Shown here piece after piece: positions 9,556 through 20,758 of a stretch of 64,000 nt of DNA. Made by a program: the position numbers and the translations under genes. The notes beneath the pieces are model-generated. The model ran no database searches, had not been told where the DNA came from, and saw only the letters and a list, made by a program, of their open reading frames with translations. The stretch comes from Diospyros lotus. Lineage: Eukaryota > Streptophyta > Magnoliopsida > Ericales > Ebenaceae. Where the stretch lies: contig NC_068338.1 of the NCBI RefSeq assembly GCF_014633365.1, positions 12,472,616 to 12,536,615 of the forward strand. The letters are read 5' to 3'. Every line of letters begins with the position of its first letter. The first letter of the stretch is position 1.

Positions 9556-12341
9556 TGTAATACCCTTGATGAGTCATGATAAAATTATCGATTACAGGGA
9601 ATAATGGTGTATGGAAATTTCCAAAATTGCCCTTGAATAAAATAGAAGGCACGTATATATAGGACGCCTTAAGAGGGGCAAAACGATAATTTGGAGTTTC
9701 GTCCCATAAAAGGGTAAATTATTTTTGGAAAAATTATTTATATTAGAGAATTGATTTTGGGAGAATTTAATTCTTGTTTAAATGCATGTGAAAATGCATG
9801 GATAATTAGAAATTAAATGGAAGCCAAGTAGGTTAGATTGGTGACACTTGGCAAAATCTCATGGAATGGGATTTAATTAAATTTGGGAATAAGAAATTAT
9901 TTGATTAAGTGTAATTGGTGACACTTGGCATGATCTTGTGAAGCAAGAGTGGGATTTAAAGAAATTCAAAAAGAAAAAGAAATTAGTCTCTCAAGCATTA
10001 ATGAGAGTCATTGTGGAGTGAATTAAAAGAAATTTCATATTAAATGGAAATTAGTCATGCATTTATGTGAGAAAATGATGGATTAAATTAAATGCCAAAG
10101 AAAAATGAATTATGTATTTCAAGAGCAATTTAAATTAAATCAAAAGGAAAAAGATAATAGTCTCCATTAATTGCTTGAAAAGTTATGGAATTTAAATTAA
10201 ATGGAAAATGGAGAAAATGGTCAATCTTGAAATTAGTCATTATTTATTAATTTTAAAAATTGGAGAATTATGAGAGATGTAGCCTTGATCCAATGGTGGT
10301 GATTGAGTCTTGAAATTTGAAGAAATCCAATGGTTGGGATTTAAGCCTACCAATGGCATGGACACATGGGTAGGATAATTTCAAGAAAAAAAATAAAGGA
10401 GGGTGAGGATTTAATCTCTAAAGAAAATCAAGGGTTGAGATTTAAAGGGACTAGGTCTCTTGGATTGTGTTTCTCTAAAGACTAGAGATGAGTTCTCTTA
10501 AAATCAAAGGCTAAGATTGAGTTTGGGAGAAGCACAAGGATTGTGCTTGTATTTGAGGGTTGAGATTGAGTCTCTTGAATTAAAGAAAAACCAATGGCTA
10601 AGATGTAATCTTGAGTTTTGGCATGGATTGAGTAAGAAATCTCTATAAATAGGAGGTTGAGATTTTAGTGCAAGGTTTTCCCACATGTTAAGAGAAAGAA
10701 AGTAAGAAGAAGGTTAGGAGAAGGAAGAAGAAAGGCAAGCAAGAGGTAAGTCTTGAGTTAAATCTCTTCTAGAAAATAAGTAAGTTTCATTCTTTTTCAT
10801 TTCTTTAGTCTTCAAGATCTTAAATGCTTTAAGAATATTTTTCTTAAGGTGGTTGAAAGCCAAAGAGAGAGTCTTGGCAAGTGGAGGCTTGAAGCTTCAA
10901 GAAGAAAAGAGGTAAAGGATAACCCCAAGTGGTGGGGTTTGCTTGCATTTGTACATGTTTTGAATGAGTTGCATATAATGGTCTTATTGCATGTTTTGTG
11001 TTCTAATGGACCTATGGCCATAAAGAGGACTAGTGATGAGAGAGGGGTTGGTTGGTGCCTTAACCTAAGTGGTTATGAGAGCATGGAGAACTACCCATAA
11101 TATACATTGCATTTGCATTACATGTTTATATTCTCATGTTACATATACATTTGCATAGCACCTTTACTGAGCATTGGCTCATAAGGTCCTTTGACCTCTA
11201 TGTAGGTGGAGAATCATCTAAAAGAAAAAGAGTTTTGAAAGGTTGAAGGTAATGAAGAAAGGAGAAATGCATGTGAAGTATATGTATTTTGTGGTTTAGT
11301 GGATGATGTAGTATTTATTTTAGTTAAATATGTAATGAATGCTTAATATGGTTGAATAGTGACAAACTTGAATGTTTTGGAAGCCATTTGAAGTGTAAAA
11401 GCATTCTGAAAAATTTGGGTTTAAAAAGAAAAAAAAAATTAAAAAAAAGGAGTGGCAGTGTGCTGGGTGCGGCCAAGGGCGCGCCTGGGCACGGCTGGCG
11501 TGGCCCGCGCGCATGGCCCGCGCGGTCAGCACGTGGGCCTGTGCGCCTGGCCGCGCGGCTGGTGTTGCCCGCCCCCTCCTTGCTGCTGTTGAGATTCATT
11601 TTTTTTTATTTTAATTTTTTTTCTGTTTATTTAATTATTTCTGATATTCTAGGAAATTTTGAAATAATTTATTTTTACATAAATAAATAAAGGACTATTT
11701 TAGCCTCCAAATTAATTATTAAATTAATATAAATTTGAGGCAATTGTGGGAAAAAATTTCTATATTTTGGGAAATTAAATAATGGAGTATTTTCCTTACA
11801 TTTTGAAAATGGATGAGGAGGCCTTGAGGTTTGAATTTCAAAAATTAATTTTCTAAGGGTTGGAAAATTATGGTATTTTGAAATAATTAAAGAGAAAAAT
11901 CAATGGAGATTTAATAAAGAAAATTTCATTAAATTTATCCAAAGAAATATTAATCTAAATATTTTCTAAAAGGAAATGAAAGTGAGATAAATGGGTTAAT
12001 AGTTGGGGCAAAGAAGAATTTATTTTCTTATAATTAAGGCTTTATGCCGTAATTTATATGAAGCGAGTGAGTTAGTTTATTTTGTCGATCCTGGGAGGTC
12101 ATCCTTAACTCTTCATTAAGAGTTTGAGAAGGGGTGACACTTTGCAAGGTTTCGGGTTTTAATGTCTCGGGGTCGTTTCGATATTTCCCGGATCCTTGAG
12201 TAGAGCGAAGGGAGGGCAAAGCCTAGTTCCCACCTAGGTCGTTTCTCATTGAAACGTGAGTCTCTTCATCTTTGTCCTAGCGTGTGAATAATAAGTTGGC
12301 TATTCATGAGTAACACCCGTAGATGGGAGTGGGGCGTTACA
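9556..12341 (+). mobile_element. Ty3/gypsy-type solo LTR, TSD GATAC
   Basis: Begins TGTAATACCC and ends GGGGCGTTACA, flanked by GATAC at 9,551-9,555 and 12,342-12,346. It splits the gypsy pol tail exactly between codons of a recognisable motif, which confirms the boundaries. It contains a TATA box at 10,644, a region with ACTGAGC/GGCTCA words near 11,166-11,190, and a GC-rich island (11,455-11,575) in otherwise AT-rich DNA. No gag-pol follows, so this is a solo LTR left by recombination between two LTRs. It is related in layout to the LTR at 24,425-26,964. Confidence 0.9.
10644..10652 (+). promoter_or_regulatory. TATA box of solo LTR
   Basis: TATAAATAG sits about 1.1 kb into the LTR and is followed within about 60-100 bp by purine-rich leader sequence, as expected for an LTR promoter. 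Confidence 0.6.
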
Positions 12342-12733
12342 GATACAATTAGGGACAAATATTCCTAGTTGTTCGAAGAAGTAGAATTAGAGTAACAATT
12401 TTTTATGGTTTTCTAAGAAATGTTATCAAAAATGTTATGAAAAAAAGAGACAACTATGAATAGTGCATTTATGTTTGAGGTAATATAAACTATTCTTGAT
12501 ATATGTGGCCGATGATAAAAAGCTACAACGAGAAATTCTGTAAAAGACACAATATGCCCGATAGGCATTATTTGTGTAAATAATGCCAATTGATGTGTTT
12601 ACGAAAGAATTAATGATAATGCTTGGCTAAGAGATGAAGGTTGTTGCTTTTACAAGTTGTTAGCTGATTATTAGTGTTTAGTAGGTAGGAATGCAAAAAT
12701 TTCGAGGATGAAATTTCTTTAAGGGGGAGAGAA
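12342..12733 (+). other. Gypsy pol end, 3' untranslated region and polypurine tract
   Basis: After the repeated GATAC the frame gives IRDKYS and LFEEVELE with stops between, the end of pol. The following 300 bp has no coding signal. Just before the LTR is the typical gypsy phrase AATTTCGAGGATGAAATTTC and a polypurine tract AAGGGGGAGAGAA (12,721-12,733), the plus-strand primer site. Confidence 0.75.
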
Positions 12734-15064
12734 TGTAATACCTAAAAACTTTGGGTAATTATTTAATGAAAAAATGAAAATTCAGGGAAAAATGATATCT
12801 AAAAAGCCCGAAAAATTTATCAAATCAGTTGAAGGGAGTACCCTAAGGCTTAAATGTTTGAGGAAATAGGAACGACTCTAATGAGCATCTCGAGGCATGA
12901 TTTTTAGAACCAAAAGAAACCGAATCAAGAATCATTTTCGCTATAGTTAGGAATTGGGCAGAAAAACTGAATTCTAATAGGAGGCTCCTGAAAGGATAAT
13001 GGAAGCCTCAGGAAGCTTTGGTTCATCGAATAGAACAACCATTCAGAAGTTTCAGGAAGAAACGAATAAGTTTGTGGCCAAAACGGAGAAACGAGCCTAA
13101 GTATAACTTTCCAAAGTTACCCGAAGGGGTCAAAATGACATTTTTCTGAAAATTTCAAAGGAGAAATGGAAAGATTAGAACTTGAGGGACTCTGTAGCAA
13201 TTAAGGAAAATGCAGGGGGTATGAGAAAAAGGGGCTAAAGTGATAAAACCAAAATCTGAAGGGCAAAAGTGCAAAGTCGGAAAACTTGGGCCATGGAATC
13301 CGACCAGGACAAGGGCGGTCGCTGATCGACCATTTGGAGCACTGGGTTTGCACGGGAAGTGGTCGGGGATCTCGAATGTGTGATTATGAGCAGTCATTGG
13401 CCACTAGGGTGGCCAAATTTTTGAGAAATCCGACCAAGAAGTTGGCTGCGATGTCGAGCCCTGCAACTTGGTTTTTTGGTCATGGGAGGATGCTTCAAGG
13501 TTGATCCAGGGCAGGTTTGAACGTCTAAGGCAATGGGTAAGGCGACCAAGGCCATTTCGAGCTTCAAATTTGCCTATAAATAGAACACAGGAGTGGCGAG
13601 ATTTTCAAAATTTTGAGCTTCAAATCGAAGGCTTTTTTGAACGAATTAAGGGATAAGGATAGAGGATTTTTTTTGCCTATAGGTTGGAGATCATTTCTGA
13701 AGCATTTGGCGAGCAACAAAGGAAAAATGAGCAAGATTCGAAGCCTCACCGGAGCCCTAGGCGGACCATTTGGCCGAGACTTCGAGCTTCAAGTTGACCG
13801 GCTTTTTGACCTTCTTTCGAGCCAATTTAGGTACCATTAGGATCGATTAGGCCTATAGATTGTCGAGATGTAAGAATCCCAGTTTTTCAGTGTCCTGTTA
13901 TCGGAGAAGATGATCGGCGCGTGAATCTCACGCACCAGTGTCATTCGCCCTACCACGCACTAGCGCATGCGGGCGCGTGGGGCCTTGTTAATTTCTAATT
14001 TTTTTTTAATATTCCTAGAAATTTATTCTAGGATTTTTCATGAAAAAAGATTTAGAAAAAAAGTGATGTAGGTATTTATTTTCGATTGTTAAAGAAATTA
14101 ATTGGAGAAAATAGAGAAAAAGGCAAAGAAATTAAAGAAAAATAGTTTTTATTGATTATTTAAATAAATATCTTGCCTAGGGTGACTTGGGACTTGAGGT
14201 GAAACAATTGGTGCGAATTTTGAAATTGGCACAAAAAATTAGGCAAGTTGCACGCTTTTCGAGGTATCCTAATTTTTGTTAAATGTGAGCAGTTTTGTCC
14301 CTATAACCCATATACGATATGATTTCCTTTCTATACATGATATTTAAGTATTTTATGATCATTTTTGTCATATTTGTTCGTATACTGTTGCATGGAAAGT
14401 CGTTATGTATGCATGGTACGATATTATTGGCATATTAAAATTCGTACATGGGATTGGGATTCCACCCTAAGAGTGTGGCCATAATTCTCCAAGGGAAATT
14501 AATGGAACAACGTTAGGTTTATCCTGCAGAGGTTCGAGATTCTACCTAGGGTTCCGTGCTGAGCTGTTGGACTAGAGAAGTTACACTAGGGTATCTGTTT
14601 ATAAATGTTCATGTATCATTCATTCATTCATGCTTATCTAACCCTCACTTAGAAGATTTCATCTTCTAATATTGGACTATGTCCCTAGAATATTCTACGT
14701 TCCAGGCGAGGCAGGCGGCCGAAAGGGCAAGGAAGTGAACGAGGCATGAGCTTGGCGGAAATTTTGTGGGTCCCATGTGGGGCTAGGTCCATCTATTTTA
14801 TTCGGCTATATTGTTTAGGTTTTAATAGTACTTGTAATATTATGTTGGGTGAACGATGTATATGTACCCACATATGTTATGTTTTCGAGGTTCCTTACAG
14901 GTTTTGATCTTGCTTCCGCTTATGTTTAAAGTGTATCATTCCTTTATGTTGGGAATGTTAATTTATAAAGTTTATGTTGAGGATTTATTATGGTTTATAT
15001 TTGATGTATATAAAAAAAAAAATCCTAGCATATATTTTAATGTCTTGGAAGGCGGGGTGTTACA
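12734..15064 (+). repeat. Ty3/gypsy 3' LTR
   Basis: Starts TGTAATACCTAAAA straight after the polypurine tract and ends GGCGGGGTGTTACA. It has a TATA box at 13,575 and a GC-rich patch at 13,910-13,985. The layout resembles the LTR at 54,684-56,970. The matching 5' LTR is outside the window or lost, so no target duplication can be checked. Confidence 0.85.
13575..13583 (+). promoter_or_regulatory. TATA box of gypsy 3' LTR
   Basis: TATAAATAG about 840 bp into the LTR. As this is a 3' LTR it could drive transcription outward to the right. Confidence 0.6.
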
Positions 15065-17450
15065 ACCTGGCTAGGGTTCCCTATGGCTCTTGTCCTGGTA
15101 TGAGTGCTCCTTCGGGTAGGGTTAGACAGGTTCGTCAAACTAGTTGACCTTGTCCCTCTTGGTATCTTGTGTTAAGATTAGCTTTTAGTTGGTTTCCAAA
15201 AAATAAAACAGCACAAGAAATAAAACAGCACCCTGACATGCATGCAAAAGAAATAAAACAGCGAAAGCAAGCTATACACAAGCATGCTTACGAGTACCCT
15301 GCTAGTACAGCGGTCACATAGTATATAAATACATACAGCCACCTGTTACAACAAATAGAAAATACAAGGAACAACCCGACATAGTAAAAAATAAAGCGAC
15401 AAAATCCTATCAAAACATCAGAGACATCCAGGGAGGGGGAGGGGAAACTGACTGTACACCATACCGACACAGTTGCTAGGTATTGTGATCCTCGCCCTCG
15501 ACTTTAGCTTTGCCCTTCCCTGGAATGATGGAAAACAATGTGAGTTGCAAGACTTAGCTAGTTTATAAGAAAAGAAAAGCTATACGTCGAATAGAAGAAG
15601 AGAACTCCCCAAACATAGTCCCACACATGCACACAAACCATGAGATGCTACAACACAATAGAATAGCATAATGAAAGCACATACCAGTCCTTGGGGCCCA
15701 CATAAAACACCCGGCACCCAAGTCCTATACCAACCTACCGCTGCCCTAGAAGGCAACGTAAGTCTTCAACAAACATGTGCGCATTTCCTCGGGTCGGTGC
15801 TCCCAACACCCGAGCCTCTGAATAACCGAGCCCTAGGCTCCCTTGGAACGGTACTCTTGTTCAAGATTGCTAAACATATAGTAACCATGCAATGCGCATA
15901 TATGATGCAAGGCATAGTAAGCATCAACTAGATACATTGGTGCCCATACATCCAGGCATTAGGCAGATGCTTCGCCCACATAGTAAACCACACGCGATAC
16001 ATATGCCCGTGCCAGATACAATCTAACAATACTAGGATGTTCGTGCCCAAGCATAAAAAGAACATGAAAAACCCCAACATGTACCCTGTACCTATGTGCA
16101 TACCAAAACCATGAAATAATAATAAAATTTATCAAATCATGCAGTAAATCACATAATGGCAGAGTTAGTCAGCAGTGCCTGACACTAGTCGACGGTCAGT
16201 GATTAGGAGTGTCCGGCCGACGGCCTAAGAAAGACCGTACAATAGTCAACTCCAATGTCACTAAACAACCGACCCTTGCCCCCACTGCTCAACAACTCTA
16301 GTCGACTTCTAGCCATAGAATCCATAGTTATATCCGAACATCTAAGAACCTAATCCCCAAATAAGTTTTGCATCATTCCCAAAGGCGTGGGGGTAACACA
16401 AACCCCCGTAGGCAACCAATAAATAAAATCCCTGAAGAGAGCTTATTAAATTTAATTTACACCAAAAGGGTTCATAACTCCATAATCAATAAAAGGACCG
16501 AAACGAACGAATGGAGGGTAAATAAATTCACAACAAAAGGAAATTCGCAAAGAGAGTAGGAAACTTGTCTCGTAAAAGAGATTCTTGGGCTTTTTCTGTC
16601 CAAACGCAGCGAAAATTACACAAACTAGAACATCGTATAATTTTGTCAAAATTAATAAAATTGGACTCTAAATAAAATTCCAACCCTTAAGAATTTATTA
16701 CTCAGTTTCTCAAATTACCTAGTATTCTCATACTATGAAAAAGATTGGATTTTCCTCAAAAACTTCCAATTTTCCCCTGATTTTCCTCTCTTTTTCATTG
16801 CTCGCGCGTTCTGTTGCTGCTCCAAGTCTGCTTTATTTTGCTTCAAAATGGCTTCAAATTTAGCATTAAATGAGGTTGTTGAGCGCTATTAATAGGGACC
16901 ATTAAAGGGCTAGATTGGGTTGGATTTTTACTTTAATTTAAAAGAAATAAACTTGGTGGAGGGATAGCCACGTGGGCAGCAGAAGCTGCCGCCTCTCTCC
17001 CCATACTGTGCCGTTTGGCGCCCTCAGCAATGCTAGAAATTAATTTTTCCAGCAAAACAGTGAAACGCCCCCTTTCCCAGCCATGCCTCGAACCCACATC
17101 GCCCAGCAGCACCTCGCGCGCGCCTGCTGTCCCTACTAGCTGCATCTTCACTTAAATATGCACATCCATTTAATATTAAATGTTAACTTGAAGCTGCTTC
17201 TATTTAAATTAGCATTTCCAGCACTTCACGCTACCCTCACCCCTCCAATTCCTTAGTCTTATTATAATACATTCCCATAAGTTATATATTAATAAAATGG
17301 TTAATATTATTATTCTTATTCTTATTATTATTATTGTTATTAACAAAATATATTAATATCTCCTTTAAATTAAATTAACATAATAAACTAATAATTAAAT
17401 TAAATTACGATTTACGAATCATTATAACGAGCCTTTAATATTTTATTTTT
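15065..17450 (-). mobile_element. LTR-like sequence in minus orientation, borders unresolved
   Basis: Read on the minus strand the order matches the other gypsy-type LTRs here: AT-rich start, a CTATTAATAGC TATA-like box near 16,885, a GC-rich patch (about 17,085-17,130), then words resembling the U3/U5 junction seen elsewhere (GGAATGATGG... near 15,520), and an end near 15,065. No TGTAACACC-type terminus or target duplication was found at either side. It abuts the preceding LTR. No protein-coding potential. Confidence 0.5.
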
Positions 17451-17998
17451 GCCTTCAAAATCCTTATTTGTTTTCCCTCGATTCTTGTGGCATAACAAGC
17501 ACACACCCACAACAGAACACAAGTATTTACGTGTTTGAATTCTTCAAACGAATCTTATTCATAGACAGCAGGGGGAATCCCTTCGAATTCTTCAAACGAA
17601 TCCTATTCACAGACAGCAAGGGGAATCCCTTAGTCAATCTACTATAAAAATTGAGAACACAATTTACAATAAAGATTACAAGAAAAACTCTCACAATCTA
17701 CAAGAACTTACAGAATAGAAGCTCAAAGATCCCACGAGCACCCAACACTCATAGCCCTTTCTCTTGCACCCCAATTTAGTGATTTACACTTTGAGTAGAA
17801 TGAACATGAAAATTTTTTCTTATATGATTTTTCTTTACTGCTATTATAAAGGAGATTTGCTAAGTGGTTAATGTCGTTAGGGAGATTAACAAAGAATGGC
17901 CGTTGGAGCTATAATCTCTAACGATCAAAATTAAATATTAATACATCATGACTTATATTTTAGATTATATAATATAATTAAAATATTTAACCCTTTAA
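17451..17998. other. Spacer with a 48-bp tandem duplication
   Basis: Contains a direct duplication with a 48-bp period at 17,537-17,631; each unit starts GAATTCTTCAAACGAATC. The sequence resembles minus-strand copia LTR leader sequence, but no boundaries are visible. It lies 3' of the membrane-protein ORF. Confidence 0.45.
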
Positions 17999-18712
17999 TT
18001 AAGGTGGTGATAAATATTTCTCATAAGAGATCCACGGTGGTTCTCTTATTGGCAACTTAGTGGCCGGCAACTCCACCCACATGGGGTCTAGGAAGTAGCG
18101 CAGCAAAATGACAAGAATACAAGCGATGGAAAGAAGCCACGTGTAGATTCTAACCCCGAAAAGACTGAGGGCCACGTTCAGACTGGCAGAGAGGAGAAAG
18201 TCGAGAACTCCAAAATCCGTGCACGGTTGCAGGCAACAGAGACCGCATAACCAGGAACAAGCGAGAAAGAAGAAGGTCAGCATGCAAGCCACCGACTTTT
18301 CCGAGAAGTAGTAAACGAGAATGTTGCCCAAGAACAGCAGTGCACCTCCGGTGGCCTTCTTGACGCCTCCATAGCCTTGAAACAGCCGATCAACGCTTTG
18401 ATTTAACTGCCGATGAACGCTTTGATTTAACTGTCGGTAGACGAAGACTAAGAAAAACGCGAGGCCGAAAGCCCATCCCAACAGTAATGCCAACTTCACG
18501 ACCACATCAACCAGAAAAATTCCTTTCCCGAAGATCTCCATGCGGAAAGTTTCCAGAATTGATACAGAAGAGAACACGAAGACAAGTGGGAACCAAAAGA
18601 AAGGGCCAGGCCCAATAGAACGCAACATCGCGCTGAAGGAAATAACGAATTGCAACAACGGCAGTGCATACTGGAACGGTGCTTCTCTAAATATATATAC
18701 ATAATAATACAT
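17999..18712 (-). CDS. Hypothetical multi-pass membrane protein, 237 aa
   Basis: I do not recognise the family. The frame is uninterrupted for 237 codons and the product is strongly hydrophobic, with likely membrane segments at about residues 15-31, 36-54, 64-92 (one long or two), 122-136, 140-163, 167-187 and 189-208. A loop near residues 93-108 carries an exact eight-residue type repeat (RQLNQSVH / RQLNQSVD) from a 24-bp duplication. A cysteine cluster SWLCGLCCLQPC lies near 153-164. The first 28 residues are doubtful because their codons overlap a TATATATA run that could be the promoter; Met30 is an alternative start. No transposon motifs are seen. A minisatellite with hairpins lies 160 bp upstream. 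It could be a small host gene or a captured fragment; codon content looks genuinely coding. Confidence 0.55.
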   Translation of the reverse strand: MYYYVYIFREAPFQYALPLLQFVISFSAMLRSIGPGPFFWFPLVFVFSSVSILETFRMEIFGKGIFLVDVVVKLALLLGWAFGLAFFLVFVYRQLNQSVHRQLNQSVDRLFQGYGGVKKATGGALLFLGNILVYYFSEKSVACMLTFFFLACSWLCGLCCLQPCTDFGVLDFLLSASLNVALSLFGVRIYTWLLSIACILVILLRYFLDPMWVELPATKLPIREPPWISYEKYLSPP

Positions 18713-18871
18713 ATTGAGGGAAACTTGCTTTACTCGGTTTTTAATTTTCGAGGAAGGTGCAGGGAAGCGGTTTTAATCAACGCGACTTGATTAAAATAAT
18801 CTTAGTTGTACGTCCCTGGTGTGTATCTTATCTTCAAGTACTTAAGTTTATTATATAATTAAATTGACTAA

Positions 18872-19564
18872 ATTGACATCGCCTTAATTCACGGAGTGCG
18901 ATTTTGGGCACCTGCTTTGACACAGGTGCACGTCACCTCACCTGTCAATTGACAGATAAGGTGACGTGCACCTACGTAATAATAATTAAATTGACATCGC
19001 CTTAATTCACGGAATGCGATTTTGGGCACCTGCTGTAATGCAGGTGTACCTGCTTAATTAATTAAATTGACATCGCCTTAATTCACGGAGTGCGATTTTG
19101 GGCACTTGCTATAACGCAAGTGCACCTGCTTAATTAAATTGACATCGCCTTAATTCACGGAGTGCGATTTTGGGCACCTGCTTTAACACAGGTGCACGTC
19201 ACCTCACCTGCCAATTGACAGGTGAGGTGACGTGCACCTGCGTTAATAATAATTAAATTGACATCGCCTTAATTCACGGAGTGCGATTTTGGGCACCTGC
19301 TTTAACGCAGGTGCACGTCACCTCACCTGCCAATTGACAGGTGAGGTGACGTGCACCTGCGTTAATAATAATTAAATTGACATCGCCTTAATTCACGGAG
19401 TGCGATTTTGGGCACCTACTGTAACGCAGGTGCACCTGCTTAATTAATTAAATTGACGTCGCCTTAATTCACGGAGTGCAATTTTGGGCACCTGCTTAAT
19501 TAAATTGACATCGCCTTAATTCACGGAGTGCGATTTTGGGCACCTGCTTTAACGCAAGTGCACC
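18872..19564. repeat. Minisatellite of long and short units with hairpin arms
   Basis: Eight units share the core GACATCGCCTTAATTCACGG followed by AGTGCGATTTTGGGCACCTGC. Unit starts (the GACATC/GACGTC) are 18,875, 18,993, 19,069, 19,141, 19,260, 19,379, 19,455 and 19,507, giving lengths of 118, 76, 72, 119, 119, 76, 52 and a partial 58. Long units carry an inverted repeat absent from short ones; short units keep a smaller GCACCTGC...GCAGGTGC hairpin. The arms contain CACCTG/CAGGTG and GTGACGTGCAC words, which resemble E-box and ACGT-core factor sites. The array lies between the membrane-protein ORF and the hAT remnant. Confidence 0.9.
19302..19365. repeat. Perfect 28-bp inverted repeat with 8-nt loop
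   Basis: Arms 19,302-19,329 and 19,338-19,365 are exact reverse complements (left arm TTAACGCAGGTGCACGTCAC..., right arm ending GTGCACCTGCGTTAA) around the loop CCAATTGA. Near-perfect versions sit in the long units starting at 19,141 (one mismatch near the base) and 18,875 (several mismatches). Confidence 0.92.
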
Positions 19565-19689
19565 ATAGTATTAAAAACATTAAACTGATAATAGTATTAA
19601 AAAGATAAAGTTCACCATCATGAGCAAATTTTCATTCCATAAACATGTATTGAACTATGTTTAGTTTTAAGTAAAATTAATTTTTCTTG

Positions 19690-20753
19690 TCTTTTAAAAT
19701 GAAAAATTATTTATTAAATCTCCATAATTAAGTTTATCTAATAAATCATGTTCAATGAATAATATAACTAATCTATTCAATCTTTCTTGCGATATAGTTA
19801 ACCTTAAATATAATTTTATTAACTTTAATTTTGAAAAACTTCTTTCTGCAGAAGTTATTAAAACTAAAATTGTGAATAATATTTTATAAGCAATATATGC
19901 ATTCCAAAAATAATCGACTCTTTTGATATAATGAAAAATTTTCATTGAACTATTTTTTGTCTCTTGAAAAGTTTCTCTTAACACTACTCTTAATTCTAAA
20001 AATAAATCTAAACCATCTATTTCAGAAAGTTTATCAAATTTAAGATTGTTTTCAAGATTCAAACAATACTCTTTTAAAACATCTTCATCTATTGATTTTA
20101 ATTTCTTGAAATTGCATAGAAATCTAATTTTTTTTTCATATATTCCAAATTGCTTAAGCCTGTTTCAAACTATAGAAATGACTTGATCAATTTTGTATAT
20201 AAAATAATCAACTCTAAAGAATTTTCAACAGATTGTGTTTTATCATCATCGACATTTTTATCAAATTATTTTTTCTACGAATCACACGTTTTTCACGAAA
20301 TATAGGTTCTACTTCCATTTCATTTGCAAATTTTTTAGCATATACCATAGTAAGTTGAAATTCATTTTTCCTATGAGTTTCAAAAAAAGAAATAAGACCT
20401 TTAATTGATCTATAGCAATATCAATATGAATATCTTCATTTTGAAAGCTCTTACTAACTGAATTAACTGCATACAAAATATTATACCAAATAGTCATGCC
20501 CAACAAAAATTCAAAATTCTCTAATTCATACATTGCAAAACATTTAGCTTCATTCTTTATTTTAAGATCATCACTCCTTTCTGCTAATTCAAACAAAGCA
20601 TAGCGTATTTTTAGAGTTTAAAATCTAATTGCCTTGACACTTTTAATACGACTTCCCCAACGAGTTTATGATAATGATTTGACAGTTAAATTAGATATGT
20701 TATCCTTTAATATTTTCCATCTTTTGGGTGAAGATGAGAATATTGAATATATG
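19690..20753 (-). pseudogene. hAT transposase (zinc-finger MYM 1-like), C-terminal part
   Basis: The last block (19,694-20,062) shows the hAT dimerisation motif, ITSAERSFSKLKLIKLYLR followed by TISQERLNRLVILFIE, which holds transposase dimers together. Upstream 20,309-20,596 has the ...YELENFEFLLGM-type central domain. Frames are broken between 20,062 and 20,309. The piece runs to 20,753, where a solo LTR interrupts it; the gene continues at 23,243. In the family this protein cuts and pastes hAT elements in the nucleus. Several frameshifts make this copy inactive. Confidence 0.8.
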
Positions 20754-20758
20754 CATTG

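Noticed and set aside
10849..11100. 83-codon frame in the solo LTR 9,556-12,341
   Set aside because: Inside LTR leader sequence; the related LTR at 24,425 does not keep the frame.
15065..17450. Claim of a complete minus-strand LTR with defined ends
   Set aside because: Internal layout fits an LTR, but neither terminus nor target duplication is visible, so only LTR-like sequence is reported.
18872..19564. CRISPR-like array (repeats with variable intervals)
   Set aside because: Interval sequences are not unique; they are the same palindrome present or absent. It is a minisatellite.
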